Shown here in pieces: positions 26,337 through 33,849 of a stretch of 36,793 nucleotides of DNA (position 1 is its first letter; the number at the start of each line of letters is the position of its first letter). The DNA comes from Bacteroidales bacterium. Lineage in GTDB: Bacteria > Bacteroidota > Bacteroidia > Bacteroidales > VadinHA17. Made by a program: the position numbers and the translations under genes. Under the pieces are notes generated by a model. It searched no databases. It was not told where the DNA came from and saw only the letters and a list, made by a program, of their open reading frames with translations. The DNA is taken from NCBI GenBank assembly GCA_030692905.1, contig JAUYBT010000168.1, positions 1-36,793 on the forward strand, in the 5' to 3' direction.

Positions 26337-27371
26337 ATGACGGAAGAAGAATTAGTTGACCAGCAAGAGCTTTTTGAACATCACAGGTTTAAAGCCGATC
26401 CCGGACAATCGCTGCTGAGGATAGATAAATTCCTCTCAGACAGACTCGAGAACATTTCCAGAACACGCATCCAGAATGCCGCTAATGCAGGAAATATTCT
26501 GGTTAACAATAATCCTGTTAAACCGAACTATAAAGTTAAACCCGGGGACATAGTACAGGTAGTTTTGCCGACTCCCCCAAGAGAAATTGAACTTATTCCG
26601 GAAAACATTCCGTTAAATATTGTTTATGAAGATGATGATGTCCTGGTAGTTAACAAAGAACCCGGAATGGTGGTACATCCTGCCTATGGTAATTATTCCG
26701 GCACTTTGGTAAATGCATTGATGTGGCACTTCAGGGATCTTCCCCTTTTTAATACAGGTGAAAGCAGGCCGGGGCTGGTTCACAGGCTGGATAAAAACAC
26801 TTCCGGAATTCTTGTTATTGCAAAGAATGAATTCGCCCTGAACAGACTCTCGAAACAATTTTTTGATCGCACCACCGATCGAAGATATAATGCCCTCGTG
26901 TGGGGAACACCCGACCCGTTTGATGGCACTATTACGGGAAATATCGGCAGGAATATAAAAGACAGGAAGATAATGCAGGTGTTCAAGGATGGCAGTGAGG
27001 GGAAGACAGCAATAACACATTATAAGGTTATTGAGGATCTCGGATATATTTCACTTATTGAATGTAAACTTGAGACCGGTCGTACCCATCAGATCAGGGT
27101 CCATTTCAGTCATATTAAACACCCCTTGTTTAACGACGAGGAATACGGTGGAGATCAAATACTTAAAGGAACGACCTTTACAAAATATCAGCAATTTATT
27201 AAGAATTGTTTTAAGATACTTCCACGTCAGGCGCTGCATGCAAAATCGCTGGTATTCGATCATCCTGTTACCGGGAAAAGACTCTCTTTCGACTCCGATC
27301 TGCCTGACGACATGCAACAGGTAATTGAAAAATGGAGGAAATATATTTCCGGCAGGGATTCCACTCTATAA
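26337..27371 (+). CDS. RluD-family 23S rRNA pseudouridine synthase
   Basis: This 344-aa protein converts uridines to pseudouridine in rRNA. An N-terminal S4 RNA-binding domain (about 28-80: LRIDKFLSDRLENISRTRIQ) is followed by the RluA-type catalytic domain with PGLVHRLDKNTSG (catalytic D152), a later LLETGRTHQIRVH-like stretch (CKLETGRTHQIRVHFSHI) and RQALHAKSL. The S4 domain favours RluD (positions 1911/1915/1917 in E. coli numbering) over RluA. It ends a run with the PASTA and T9SS genes. Downstream the expected neighbour ddl is displaced about 3.8 kb by a transposase and the LemA operon. Confidence 0.94.
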   Translation: MTEEELVDQQELFEHHRFKADPGQSLLRIDKFLSDRLENISRTRIQNAANAGNILVNNNPVKPNYKVKPGDIVQVVLPTPPREIELIPENIPLNIVYEDDDVLVVNKEPGMVVHPAYGNYSGTLVNALMWHFRDLPLFNTGESRPGLVHRLDKNTSGILVIAKNEFALNRLSKQFFDRTTDRRYNALVWGTPDPFDGTITGNIGRNIKDRKIMQVFKDGSEGKTAITHYKVIEDLGYISLIECKLETGRTHQIRVHFSHIKHPLFNDEEYGGDQILKGTTFTKYQQFIKNCFKILPRQALHAKSLVFDHPVTGKRLSFDSDLPDDMQQVIEKWRKYISGRDSTL

Positions 27372-27511
27372 TTATAAGGTAATTTATCTATCTTTCCAAG
27401 CCTAGCGACCTGAGCTACACGCTCCACTCTTCTTCATAGTCGTATAGTCAAAGAGGGATGTTCATAAATACTGAAAACTATTGATTAACAAATAGTTAAA
27501 TCTCATTAACT

Positions 27512-27568
27512 TTAAGAAAAAACCCCGAAAAAGCTCGTAACAGCTAAAAATCGGGGTAATTTTCTTAA
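27512..27568 (+). promoter_or_regulatory. Long imperfect hairpin covering the transposase translation start region
   Basis: A 17-nt left arm (27512-27528) and an 18-nt right arm (27551-27568) pair almost completely, with one bulge near the centre; the GC core is ACCCCGA/TCGGGGT. The right arm ends 6 nt before the transposase ATG, so it would hide the ribosome-binding region in any read-through transcript. Such structures limit transposase expression in other insertion sequences. Confidence 0.65.
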
Positions 27569-27574
27569 AACACT

Positions 27575-28939
27575 ATGAGAAAAATACGAAAAATTTACGA
27601 GACTACCCAAGAATTTAGCTTTATCTCACCTGAAAAAGAGTTTTCACTCTACTTTAAAGCGTTCCAACAGTCAGAACTTGGTGGAATTTATCAGGCAATA
27701 CCCTGGAATGAACTTGTTAAGAGTTTAAAAATCAGGAAGAACAGAAAAGGACCTGATCCGACATTTAGTCCACAGGGGATGCTTGCCCTGATGTTTTTAA
27801 AGTCATATGTGGGTTGTTCAGACAAGAAACTAATCATCCACCTTAACGGGAATATTCAGTTTCAAATGTTTTGCGGTATTTTCCTTGGTCCTGAGCATAT
27901 TAGCAATTACAAGATAGTCAGTGACATACGCTGTGAACTTTCCAAGAAAATTGACATCAAGGCACTTCAGGGTGTTTTGGCAGGTTCCTGGAAGCCTTAT
28001 CTGAAAGAACCCAATATCATGCTGGAAGACGCAACCTGTTATGAGACTTCCATGCGTTATCCAACCAACGTAAAACTTTTGTGGGAAAGCACAGAATGGT
28101 CATACAAACAGCTGAAGCTTATATGTAAATACCTAAAAATTAGAATGCCTCGAAATAAGTACGAAGAACAATGGAACAAGTATAACAACTATAGCCATAA
28201 GCGGAAGAAGACACATAAGGAAACAGCCAAACGTACCAGGAGCCTGCTCTATTTATTGGAAAAGATACTTGTTTTGCTCAAGGAAATAGAAAGTCAGTAT
28301 CAGCATCAGCTTGATTTGCCTAATAGATATTACACCAATATTAAAATCATTCGCAAAGTTCTAAAGCAACAGCAAGAGATTTTTCAAACAGGCAAGAGTG
28401 TACCCGATCGAATAGTAAGCATATCGAAATCATACATTAGGCCTATTGTTCGGGGCAAAGAAGTAAAAGCAGTTGAGTTCGGAGCCAAAGTGAATATGAT
28501 CCAGTTTGATGGGATCAACTTTATCGAGCATATAAGTTTTAATGCTTTTAATGAGGGGACAAGGCTTGTAAAGTCAATACGTTATGGGAGGAGCTTGTTT
28601 GGCAAGATCACCCATATATCGGCCGATGATATATATGCTACCAATGCAAACCGCAAATACAGTACCTCTGCACACATCGTGACCAATTTCAAGCGTAAAG
28701 GAAGGGCTGGAAAACATGAAGAACACAGGCGGATCATCAGCAGAGAGTTAAGGAAAGAGAGGACAATACGAATGGAAGGCAGTTTTGGAACAGAGAAGGA
28801 ACACTATGGACTTCAGAAGATTAAAGCCAGGACAGAGAAGAATGAAATCCTCTGGATCTTCTTCGGGGTACATACAGCAAATGCTGTTAGGATAGCAAAA
28901 CGTTTAGCTGTCTCAAGGGTCGAACGCATGGCATCTTAG
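27575..28939 (+). CDS. DDE transposase, IS1182/IS5-like
   Basis: This 454-aa transposase has a DUF772-like N-terminal domain (about 60-135: FSPQGMLALMFLKSYVGCSDKK) and a DDE catalytic domain. The likely catalytic residues are D152 (EDATCYETSMRYPT), D352 (SADDIYATN) and E401 (RMEGSFGTEKEHYG). A Lys/Arg-rich insert (about 200-290) lies between the first and second aspartates, as in IS1182-type enzymes. The reading frame is intact, so the element could be active. Family assignment is by motif and layout only. It splits a gene order (PASTA-rluD-ddl) that I recall as conserved in Bacteroidota. Confidence 0.88.
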   Translation: MRKIRKIYETTQEFSFISPEKEFSLYFKAFQQSELGGIYQAIPWNELVKSLKIRKNRKGPDPTFSPQGMLALMFLKSYVGCSDKKLIIHLNGNIQFQMFCGIFLGPEHISNYKIVSDIRCELSKKIDIKALQGVLAGSWKPYLKEPNIMLEDATCYETSMRYPTNVKLLWESTEWSYKQLKLICKYLKIRMPRNKYEEQWNKYNNYSHKRKKTHKETAKRTRSLLYLLEKILVLLKEIESQYQHQLDLPNRYYTNIKIIRKVLKQQQEIFQTGKSVPDRIVSISKSYIRPIVRGKEVKAVEFGAKVNMIQFDGINFIEHISFNAFNEGTRLVKSIRYGRSLFGKITHISADDIYATNANRKYSTSAHIVTNFKRKGRAGKHEEHRRIISRELRKERTIRMEGSFGTEKEHYGLQKIKARTEKNEILWIFFGVHTANAVRIAKRLAVSRVERMAS

Positions 28940-29048
28940 CAGAGTAAATCCAGAAGTTGCGGTACAACGATTGGGATTATTTTGCCTAATAATCACTCTT
29001 TTGTAAAAAATACAGCTCAAAAACCAATTTGGTTACTGTCAAAATGAA

Positions 29049-29086
29049 AAATGAGTAAAACTCAAGGTTGTGAATTATACTCATTT
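29049..29086. repeat. Inverted repeat downstream of the transposase
   Basis: AAATGAGTA (29049-29057) and TACTCATTT (29078-29086) form a 9-bp stem with a 20-nt loop. It could be the right end of the insertion sequence or a chance dyad. Confidence 0.3.
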
Positions 29087-29122
29087 CTGAAATTTGTCCT
29101 TACTCCTGAAAATCCCCAAAGA

Positions 29123-29152
29123 GAACAAACGAATGAAGAACAAACGAATGAA
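29123..29152. repeat. Two tandem copies of a 15-bp unit
   Basis: GAACAAACGAATGAA occurs twice back to back at 29123-29137 and 29138-29152, followed by a partial third GAA. Confidence 0.85.
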
Positions 29153-29161
29153 GAATTTAGA

Positions 29162-29188
29162 ACTTTTGTCTTTTTACTTTTGTCTTTT
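29162..29188. repeat. Two copies of a dispersed 13-mer (ACTTTTGTCTTTT)
   Basis: Copies at 29162-29174 and 29176-29188 are identical. The reverse complement recurs exactly at 32240-32252 and with one change at 35420-35432, always in a gene 3' region. Confidence 0.8.
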
Positions 29189-29208
29189 GTCTTGCCTTAA
29201 GCCCTGAG

Positions 29209-30030
29209 CTACCAGCTACCTCCGGCGCCGCCACCACCAAAGCTGCCTCCACCGAAACCGCCGAAGCCGCCGCCTCCACCGCCACCACCGGAAAAACCAC
29301 CCCAGCTTCCGCTATGCGAACCTCTTCCCGAATTCATCATTCCGAGAAGTAACCAGAATGGTAATCCGCCGGTACTGATATTTTTATTGTTCGAGCCTAC
29401 TGATTTTCTGGAGATCATTGCTATTATAATGATGATTATAAAAATTATGAGACCAAACGGAACATCTTTACCGGTGCTCTTCTTTGCCTTTTGTCCATAT
29501 TCAGCAGCTGAAAACTCACCTCTTGCCAACGACATGAGGGTATTTGCAGCATTACTAAGCCCGCCATAATAATCTCCGGCTCTGAATGCAGGTAGTATCT
29601 CGTTATCAACTATCTCACCACAGGTTATATCCGGAATTGCTCCCTCGAGACCATATCCCGGAGTAATCTGAACCTCTCCCTTAGAATCAGGAGTTTTAGG
29701 TTTAACCAGAATAAGTACACCATTGTTAAGTCCTTTCTGACCTATACCCCATTTTTCTGCTAAACGTTGTGCATAGTCCGATTTGTCATATCCACTAAGA
29801 GTGGGTACAATAACGATTGCTATCTGTGTTGATGTTGAATCGTTGAAAGCGACCAGCTTCCGTTCGAGCATACTGACTTCTTCTGCTTTGAGCATCCCTG
29901 CAAAATCGTTAACGAGCCTTGGAGGAACAGGCCTGGCAGGGATATCCTGTGAAAATACTCTGTTAATTGAAATAGTGCAGAATAGAATCGCAAGAGTTAG
30001 CAAATACAAATCTTTTCTTTTCATTGTCAT
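29209..30030 (-). CDS. TPM-domain membrane protein with Gly-rich tail (YgcG-like)
   Basis: The 273-aa protein has a Sec signal peptide (cleavage near VFSQ), a periplasmic TPM domain (about 35-180: VNDFAGMLKAEEVSMLE at its start, then QIAIVIVPTL and LVKPKTPDSKGEVQI, then GYGLEGAIPD), a membrane segment (about 193-208) and an extreme C-terminal tail of glycine, serine and phenylalanine from about 240 to the end. This is the YgcG/TPM_phosphatase layout; members have been linked to membrane integrity and photosystem repair elsewhere, but the function is unproven. The ATG overlaps the upstream TPM gene's stop as TAATG. It is the third gene of the LemA operon. Confidence 0.9.
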   Translation of the reverse strand: MTMKRKDLYLLTLAILFCTISINRVFSQDIPARPVPPRLVNDFAGMLKAEEVSMLERKLVAFNDSTSTQIAIVIVPTLSGYDKSDYAQRLAEKWGIGQKGLNNGVLILVKPKTPDSKGEVQITPGYGLEGAIPDITCGEIVDNEILPAFRAGDYYGGLSNAANTLMSLARGEFSAAEYGQKAKKSTGKDVPFGLIIFIIIIIIAMISRKSVGSNNKNISTGGLPFWLLLGMMNSGRGSHSGSWGGFSGGGGGGGGFGGFGGGSFGGGGAGGSW

Positions 30031-30479
30031 TACTCCCCCTTAATTTTATCGAATGAAATCTCATCGGACAGTTCGTTTACATCATCCTTGCTATAAGGGA
30101 AGTGAGTCTTAAGCTGTTTCCCGGCAAGCATAATCCCTTCTGCAAGTCCTTCTGTGAATTTCCCTTCTCTGAAATTTTTCTGAAGAAGTGTGCTTATCTC
30201 ATCCCAAAAACCGGCAGGCACCTTTGCATTAATACCTGCATCACCGATTATGGCGAACTTTCTGTTACTGACAGCAAGATAAAACAGGACTCCGTTGCGT
30301 TCAGTTGTTTTATGCATTCCGAGCTTTTTGAATACCCATGATGCTCTGTCGAGAACATCGCCCGTAAATGAGGTTTCGATATGAACTTTTATTTCGCCCG
30401 AGGTTTCTTTTTCAGCTTCTTTAACAGAAGCAAGAATCTGAGCCTGTTGTTCTTTCGTAAAGAACGATGAAGCTTTCAT
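30030..30479 (-). CDS. Small TPM-domain protein
   Basis: This 149-aa soluble protein consists of one TPM domain (TLP18.3/Psb32/MOLO-1 family): FFTKEQQAQILASVKEAEKE, then GEIKVHIETSF, RNGVLFYLAV, KFAIIGDAGINAKVP and KNFREGKFTEGLAEGI, close to a TPM consensus. No signal peptide or membrane segment is present, so it is probably cytoplasmic or peripheral. It starts 20 nt after the lemA stop and its TAA shares an A with the next ATG. It is the middle gene of the lemA-TPM-TPM operon, a common Bacteroidota arrangement. Confidence 0.9.
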   Translation of the reverse strand: MKASSFFTKEQQAQILASVKEAEKETSGEIKVHIETSFTGDVLDRASWVFKKLGMHKTTERNGVLFYLAVSNRKFAIIGDAGINAKVPAGFWDEISTLLQKNFREGKFTEGLAEGIMLAGKQLKTHFPYSKDDVNELSDEISFDKIKGE

Positions 30480-30499
30480 TTATACTGTATGAATAAAAA

Positions 30500-31102
30500 T
30501 TAAAACTTAACTTCCGGTGCCTTTTCAGCACCTTCAACAGCCTCAAAATAAGGCTTAGCCTGAAAGCCAGACATACCAGCGAGGAAGTTCTGAGGGAACC
30601 GTTTAATATAAGTATTATATGATAAAGCCACTTCATTGAACTTTCTTCTTTCAACTGAAATCCTGTTCTCTGTACCTTCAAGTTCCACCTGTAGATCTCT
30701 GAAATTCTGAGTTGCTTTAAGTACCGGATATTGCTCAACGACAACCATCAACCTTGAAAGAGCTGAAGAAACCTGTCCCTGAGCCTGCTGGAACTGTTGC
30801 ATATTTTCTGCAGTCATTTTTGTAGGATCGATTGTTACGGATGTTGCTTTCGATCTGGCTTCGATTACTTGTGTCAGCGTAGTCTGTTCAAAATTTGCAG
30901 CGCCCTTAACTGTATTGACAAAATTGGGAATCAGGTCGGATCTGCGCTGGTATGCTGTTTCAACATTTCCCCACTGACTTGTTACCCCTTCGTTCATTGT
31001 AACCATTCTATTATAAACTTTTGTGCCCCAAAGCACAATACCCAGAACAACCAGGGCCAGGAAGCCCACTATAATAATTGTAATTAAACAACCTTTTTTC
31101 AT
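30500..31102 (-). CDS. lemA: LemA family protein
   Basis: This 200-aa protein has an N-terminal membrane segment (about 5-27) after MKKG and the LemA helical domain: NEGVTSQWGNVETAYQRRSDLIPNFVNTVKG is the family signature, followed by AEN, VVVEQYPVLKATQNFRDLQ, and ENRISVERRKFNEV with a C-terminal FPQNFLAGMSGFQAK. LemA proteins are usually membrane-anchored helical bundles whose exact role is unknown. An upstream TTG at 31129 would put the start inside the TACCTTTG promoter (31134-31127), so the ATG at 31102 is chosen. It is the first gene of the operon with two TPM genes and is divergent from ddl. Confidence 0.93.
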   Translation of the reverse strand: MKKGCLITIIIVGFLALVVLGIVLWGTKVYNRMVTMNEGVTSQWGNVETAYQRRSDLIPNFVNTVKGAANFEQTTLTQVIEARSKATSVTIDPTKMTAENMQQFQQAQGQVSSALSRLMVVVEQYPVLKATQNFRDLQVELEGTENRISVERRKFNEVALSYNTYIKRFPQNFLAGMSGFQAKPYFEAVEGAEKAPEVKF

Positions 31103-31126
31103 TATTATGATTTTTAAAAATTTCTC

Positions 31127-31134
31127 CAAAGGTA
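31127..31134 (-). promoter_or_regulatory. Candidate -7 box for the lemA operon
   Basis: The minus strand reads TACCTTTG, an exact TAnnTTTG, 24 nt before the preferred lemA ATG. The -33 region is weak. Confidence 0.45.
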
Positions 31135-31183
31135 ATACATATGGTTGATTATTCCATTATTCGATTTAATCCGCATTATTGAT

Positions 31184-31191
31184 TATTTTTG
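31184..31191 (+). promoter_or_regulatory. Candidate -7 box for ddl
   Basis: TATTTTTG matches TAnnTTTG, 22 nt before the ddl ATG. Confidence 0.45.
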
Positions 31192-31213
31192 GGATATTAA
31201 ACTTTGACAAACA

Positions 31214-32182
31214 ATGAGAACCATTGCAATAGCAGCAGGGGGCGATTCCTCTGAATTTGAGGTTTCTGTGAAGAGCGCCAATGAAGTTAGTAAAGTACTA
31301 TCATCCAGATATATAATTTATATTATTTTGATTCGTGGAACAAACTGGTACTGGGAAGATCAGAAGGGACGTTATCATAATATTGACAAGAATGATTTCA
31401 GTCTTGTTACCGACGAATACAGGATAAGGTTTGATGCAGTATTCATTGCAATACACGGTACTCCGGGTGAGAATGGCTTACTACAGGGATATTTCGATAT
31501 GATGGGTATTCCTTACACAAGTTGCGGTGCATTTTGTTCCACCCTTACATTTAATAAACAGGCATGCAAACTCTTTCTGAAAGAGTATAAGATACCGATG
31601 ACCGATGCCATTCTGATAAGAAGAAGTGATAAGACAGACATAAAAAACATTATTAAACAGATTGGGCTTCCCTGTTTTGTCAAACCGAACAACAGCGGTT
31701 CAAGTTTTGGTGTAACCAAAGTGAAGAAAAAGGAGAAGCTACTATCTGCTATTGAAACCGCCTTTAAGGAGAGCAATGAGGTGATGATAGAAGCATTTAT
31801 GGATGGAAGAGAGGTAGCATGCGGGGTTGTCAAAACCAGGAACAAAGCCATAGTTCTTCCTGTAACTGAGATTATAAGCAAAAATGAGTTTTTCGATTAC
31901 GAAGCAAAATATACTCCCGGAAAATCAGATGAGGTCACCCCTGCCGATATGCCTGCGGTTGTTACTGACGAGATTCAGAGATTAAGCTCCCTTGTTTACG
32001 ATCTTCTTGGTTGTAAGGGAATTGTAAGGGTTGATTTTATTGTAATCGGCCAGCAACCATATTTTCTTGAGATTAATACAGTTCCCGGGATGACAGAAGA
32101 AAGTCTGGTTCCGAAACAGGCAGCGGCAGCCGGAATTGCACTCGAAGATATATATTCGATGGTTGTTGAGGATCTGTTCTGA
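31214..32182 (+). CDS. ddl: D-alanine--D-alanine ligase
   Basis: Ddl joins two D-alanines with ATP, providing the dipeptide that MurF (7153-9615) adds to the peptidoglycan precursor. The 322-aa protein has the N-terminal AIAAGGDSSEFEVS, FIAIHGTPGENGLLQGYFDMMGIPYTS substrate region, the ATP-grasp motifs CFVKPNNSGSSFGVTKV, MIEAFMDGREVACG, and the C-terminal GIVRVDFI and FLEINTVPGMTEESLVP. It normally follows rluD in Bacteroidota, as I recall; here a transposase and the lemA operon lie between. It is divergent from lemA with its own promoter. Confidence 0.95.
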   Translation: MRTIAIAAGGDSSEFEVSVKSANEVSKVLSSRYIIYIILIRGTNWYWEDQKGRYHNIDKNDFSLVTDEYRIRFDAVFIAIHGTPGENGLLQGYFDMMGIPYTSCGAFCSTLTFNKQACKLFLKEYKIPMTDAILIRRSDKTDIKNIIKQIGLPCFVKPNNSGSSFGVTKVKKKEKLLSAIETAFKESNEVMIEAFMDGREVACGVVKTRNKAIVLPVTEIISKNEFFDYEAKYTPGKSDEVTPADMPAVVTDEIQRLSSLVYDLLGCKGIVRVDFIVIGQQPYFLEINTVPGMTEESLVPKQAAAAGIALEDIYSMVVEDLF

Positions 32183-32189
32183 ATAATTG

Positions 32190-32238
32190 CACAGGGCACA
32201 GGGCGCAGAGCGCAGAGCTCAGGGCGCAGGGCTCAGGG
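32190..32238. repeat. Seven tandem 7-bp units (CNCAGRG)
   Basis: The units are CACAGGG twice, CGCAGAG twice, CTCAGGG, CGCAGGG and CTCAGGG, in perfect 7-bp register, starting 8 nt after the ddl stop. The 13-mer AAAAGACAAAAGT follows at once. The remaining 32253-32338 holds a purine-rich TCCCTGGAGGGGTAAGGGG stretch and no gene. Confidence 0.85.
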
Positions 32239-32239
32239 C

Positions 32240-32252
32240 AAAAGACAAAAGT
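32240..32252. repeat. Third copy of the dispersed 13-mer
   Basis: AAAAGACAAAAGT is the exact reverse complement of the two copies at 29162-29188. Confidence 0.75.
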
Positions 32253-32338
32253 TGACCACAAAAAATCCTCTCCCTGGAGGGGTAAGGGGTGGGTTTCTTA
32301 TTCCAAAATTTGTTACTAATCTAATTGATTAAAACGAG

Positions 32339-32370
32339 ACCTGCCGCGAATTAAAACCGGCAGGTTTTTT
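32339..32370 (+). terminator. Rho-independent terminator downstream of ddl
   Basis: ACCTGCCG (32339-32346) pairs with CGGCAGGT (32358-32365) over an 11-nt loop and is followed by T residues. It lies 156 nt after the ddl stop, beyond the heptamer repeats. Confidence 0.8.
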
Positions 32371-32401
32371 ATTTTCCCTGGAGGCCAGGATTACAAGCTC
32401 T

Positions 32402-32443
32402 TTTGCAATTTTTGCTAGTTTGTAGGCTTTTGCGAATTGCAAA
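32402..32443. repeat. Inverted repeat next to the gluzincin gene
   Basis: TTTGCAATT (32402-32410) and AATTGCAAA (32435-32443) could fold with a CACC/GGTG pair at 32452-32455 and 32470-32473 nearer the gene. Dyads of 9 bp are common by chance, so the weight comes from the association with the end repeat at 32476. Confidence 0.35.
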
Positions 32444-32475
32444 TGTGCTTACACCAGTCCGTTGGAATAGGTGCT

Positions 32476-32483
32476 GTTGCGTA
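32476..32483. repeat. Left end repeat of candidate cassette (GTTGCGTA)
   Basis: GTTGCGTA here is the exact reverse complement of TACGCAAC at 33804-33811; the match extends to 12 of 13 bases into the cassette. It lies 5 nt from the gluzincin stop codon. Confidence 0.55.
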
Positions 32484-32488
32484 GTTTT

Positions 32489-33784
32489 TTATTTTTTAGT
32501 CAGTTTGTAGTTGCCTGTGTTTTCATTTTTTGTCACTGAATAACCGTCTTTAAGTTCCAATGTCCAACCGTCTCCGCTTATATTTTTATTCTCATTCTTT
32601 ATAGGAATGGTTACTGAAATTTTGTCCCAATTAGAACTCATTAATGCTCCGTTCTCAACTGTAAGTATTCCCCAGTTGTCAGTAACTCTAATATTCGGAT
32701 AAACTGTTCCCTTGTCTTCGATAGGCATAATATTTCTTGGGTCAAATGATACATTCATCTGCTCAAATTGGATTACAAGATGAGGTTGGTCAATAAATTT
32801 ACTTTTGTATTCAGCAATCAGTTTTTTTGTTTTTTCTTCTCTTGTTTTTTCTTCTGAAATAATTACCTCTCCGTTGTATTGATTTAAAATTAAGTCAGTC
32901 GTTTTCTTTAAATCATTCGGTAGTGATATGTCAAATGCCTTTATAAAATAGTCAGTCAGGTTTGTTTTAATTGTTATTTCTCTGTTCCAACCTTTTTTTG
33001 TATTGACAAGTAAGTAACCGTAGATAGGAATTGTTTGATAAGCAAATGAACGAACAAATGTAGGGTTGCTCAAAAAAGAATTTATGCTTTGCACAAAGTG
33101 TTCGGTAGATTGTTTTTTATTTCTCCTGCTAATTACCGAACCTGTGTATTCAGCAATTCCTTCATTTAGTTCTAATAAGTTTTCGGTAGTGTCTGCTCCA
33201 GGATAAAGCGAATATCTATATTTCCTAAAAGTCAGGGCATTAGTTAGATGCGTTTTCCGTTCAATTTCATTGGTTGTTTGTATAGTCTTTTTTAATGCTT
33301 CTAATTCTAAACGCAAATAAATTCTTCCATCCTTTTGGTCAAGGTGATTATTTTCAGTATTGAATAGTTTGAAACCTAATGACGGTTGACTTACGTGAAA
33401 TAACTCGTGGGCAAGTAAATTTAATCTGTCCTGTTTATTGACTGGTAATGGAAGCATAATCATAGCCCAACGTCTGCCGTTCCAATTGATCGCTGTGTTT
33501 GCAATGTTAATTTCGTTTGGTAAAATTCCAGAAAAAATTTCACCAACTTGCTTGAGAATACCAGCCGTGTCGGAAAAGTTTGCAAATAGTTGTCTTGTAT
33601 TAGGATTGACTAAAAGTATTGGTCCATATAAATCTGTCGCCCACATTTGTTGATGTTTGTTTGCCTCAACTTTAATTTCATTGAAATAGGTTGCAATACT
33701 GTCCTGAAAGGTTGAAATTTTCTGTCCAAACGATGATTGAATGAACATAAAAATCAATGTCGTGATGTAAAATCTTTTTATCAT
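32489..33784 (-). CDS. Secreted gluzincin-like metallopeptidase, unrecognised family
   Basis: This 431-aa protein has a Sec signal peptide (about 1-20, cleavage near SFGQ). It carries a zinc-peptidase HELFH motif at 126-130 (LNLLAHELFHVSQ) and a downstream LNEGIAEYTG at 207-215, in which E208 is the likely third ligand. The HExxH...EGxAEY pattern is that of gluzincins such as the peptidase-MA clan. The C-terminal half (about 290-431) has no recognisable domain. I cannot name the family or substrate. Sampled stretches are about 30-32% G+C, compared with about 40% in ddl, so recent acquisition is likely. It stands alone between inverted repeats 32476-32483 and 33804-33811. Confidence 0.75.
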   Translation of the reverse strand: MIKRFYITTLIFMFIQSSFGQKISTFQDSIATYFNEIKVEANKHQQMWATDLYGPILLVNPNTRQLFANFSDTAGILKQVGEIFSGILPNEINIANTAINWNGRRWAMIMLPLPVNKQDRLNLLAHELFHVSQPSLGFKLFNTENNHLDQKDGRIYLRLELEALKKTIQTTNEIERKTHLTNALTFRKYRYSLYPGADTTENLLELNEGIAEYTGSVISRRNKKQSTEHFVQSINSFLSNPTFVRSFAYQTIPIYGYLLVNTKKGWNREITIKTNLTDYFIKAFDISLPNDLKKTTDLILNQYNGEVIISEEKTREEKTKKLIAEYKSKFIDQPHLVIQFEQMNVSFDPRNIMPIEDKGTVYPNIRVTDNWGILTVENGALMSSNWDKISVTIPIKNENKNISGDGWTLELKDGYSVTKNENTGNYKLTKK

Positions 33785-33803
33785 ATCGTTGTCTTTTTAA
33801 AAT

Positions 33804-33811
33804 TACGCAAC
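33804..33811. repeat. Right end repeat of candidate cassette (TACGCAAC)
   Basis: It is complementary to 32476-32483 and lies 19 nt upstream of the gluzincin ATG. TACGC/GCGTA pairing also exists within 33804-33827 on the outer side. Confidence 0.55.
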
Positions 33812-33849
33812 GTATATGCAAGGCGTAGTAAATAACTACTCATATAGAT

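Larger units (their letters stand above)
27512..28939 (+). mobile_element. Insertion sequence, minimal extent (termini not resolved)
   Basis: The element contains one intact transposase and its 5' hairpin. I could not identify matching terminal inverted repeats or a target-site duplication in 27372-27574 or 28940-29208. Small dyads outside the minimal span, at 27476-27497 and at 29049-29086 (9-bp arms AAATGAGTA/TACTCATTT), could belong to the ends. The insertion lies between rluD and the LemA operon. Confidence 0.6.

Noticed and set aside
27395..27430. Minus-strand GTAGCTCAGG, resembling a tRNA D-arm
   Set aside because: No acceptor stem, anticodon arm or TTC loop can be built around it; a 10-base resemblance is not enough for a tRNA or tRNA remnant.
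29209..29310. GC-rich GGC/GCC run considered as a possible simple-repeat array
   Set aside because: It is the coding sequence for the Gly-rich tail of the TPM protein, in frame and ending at its stop codon.
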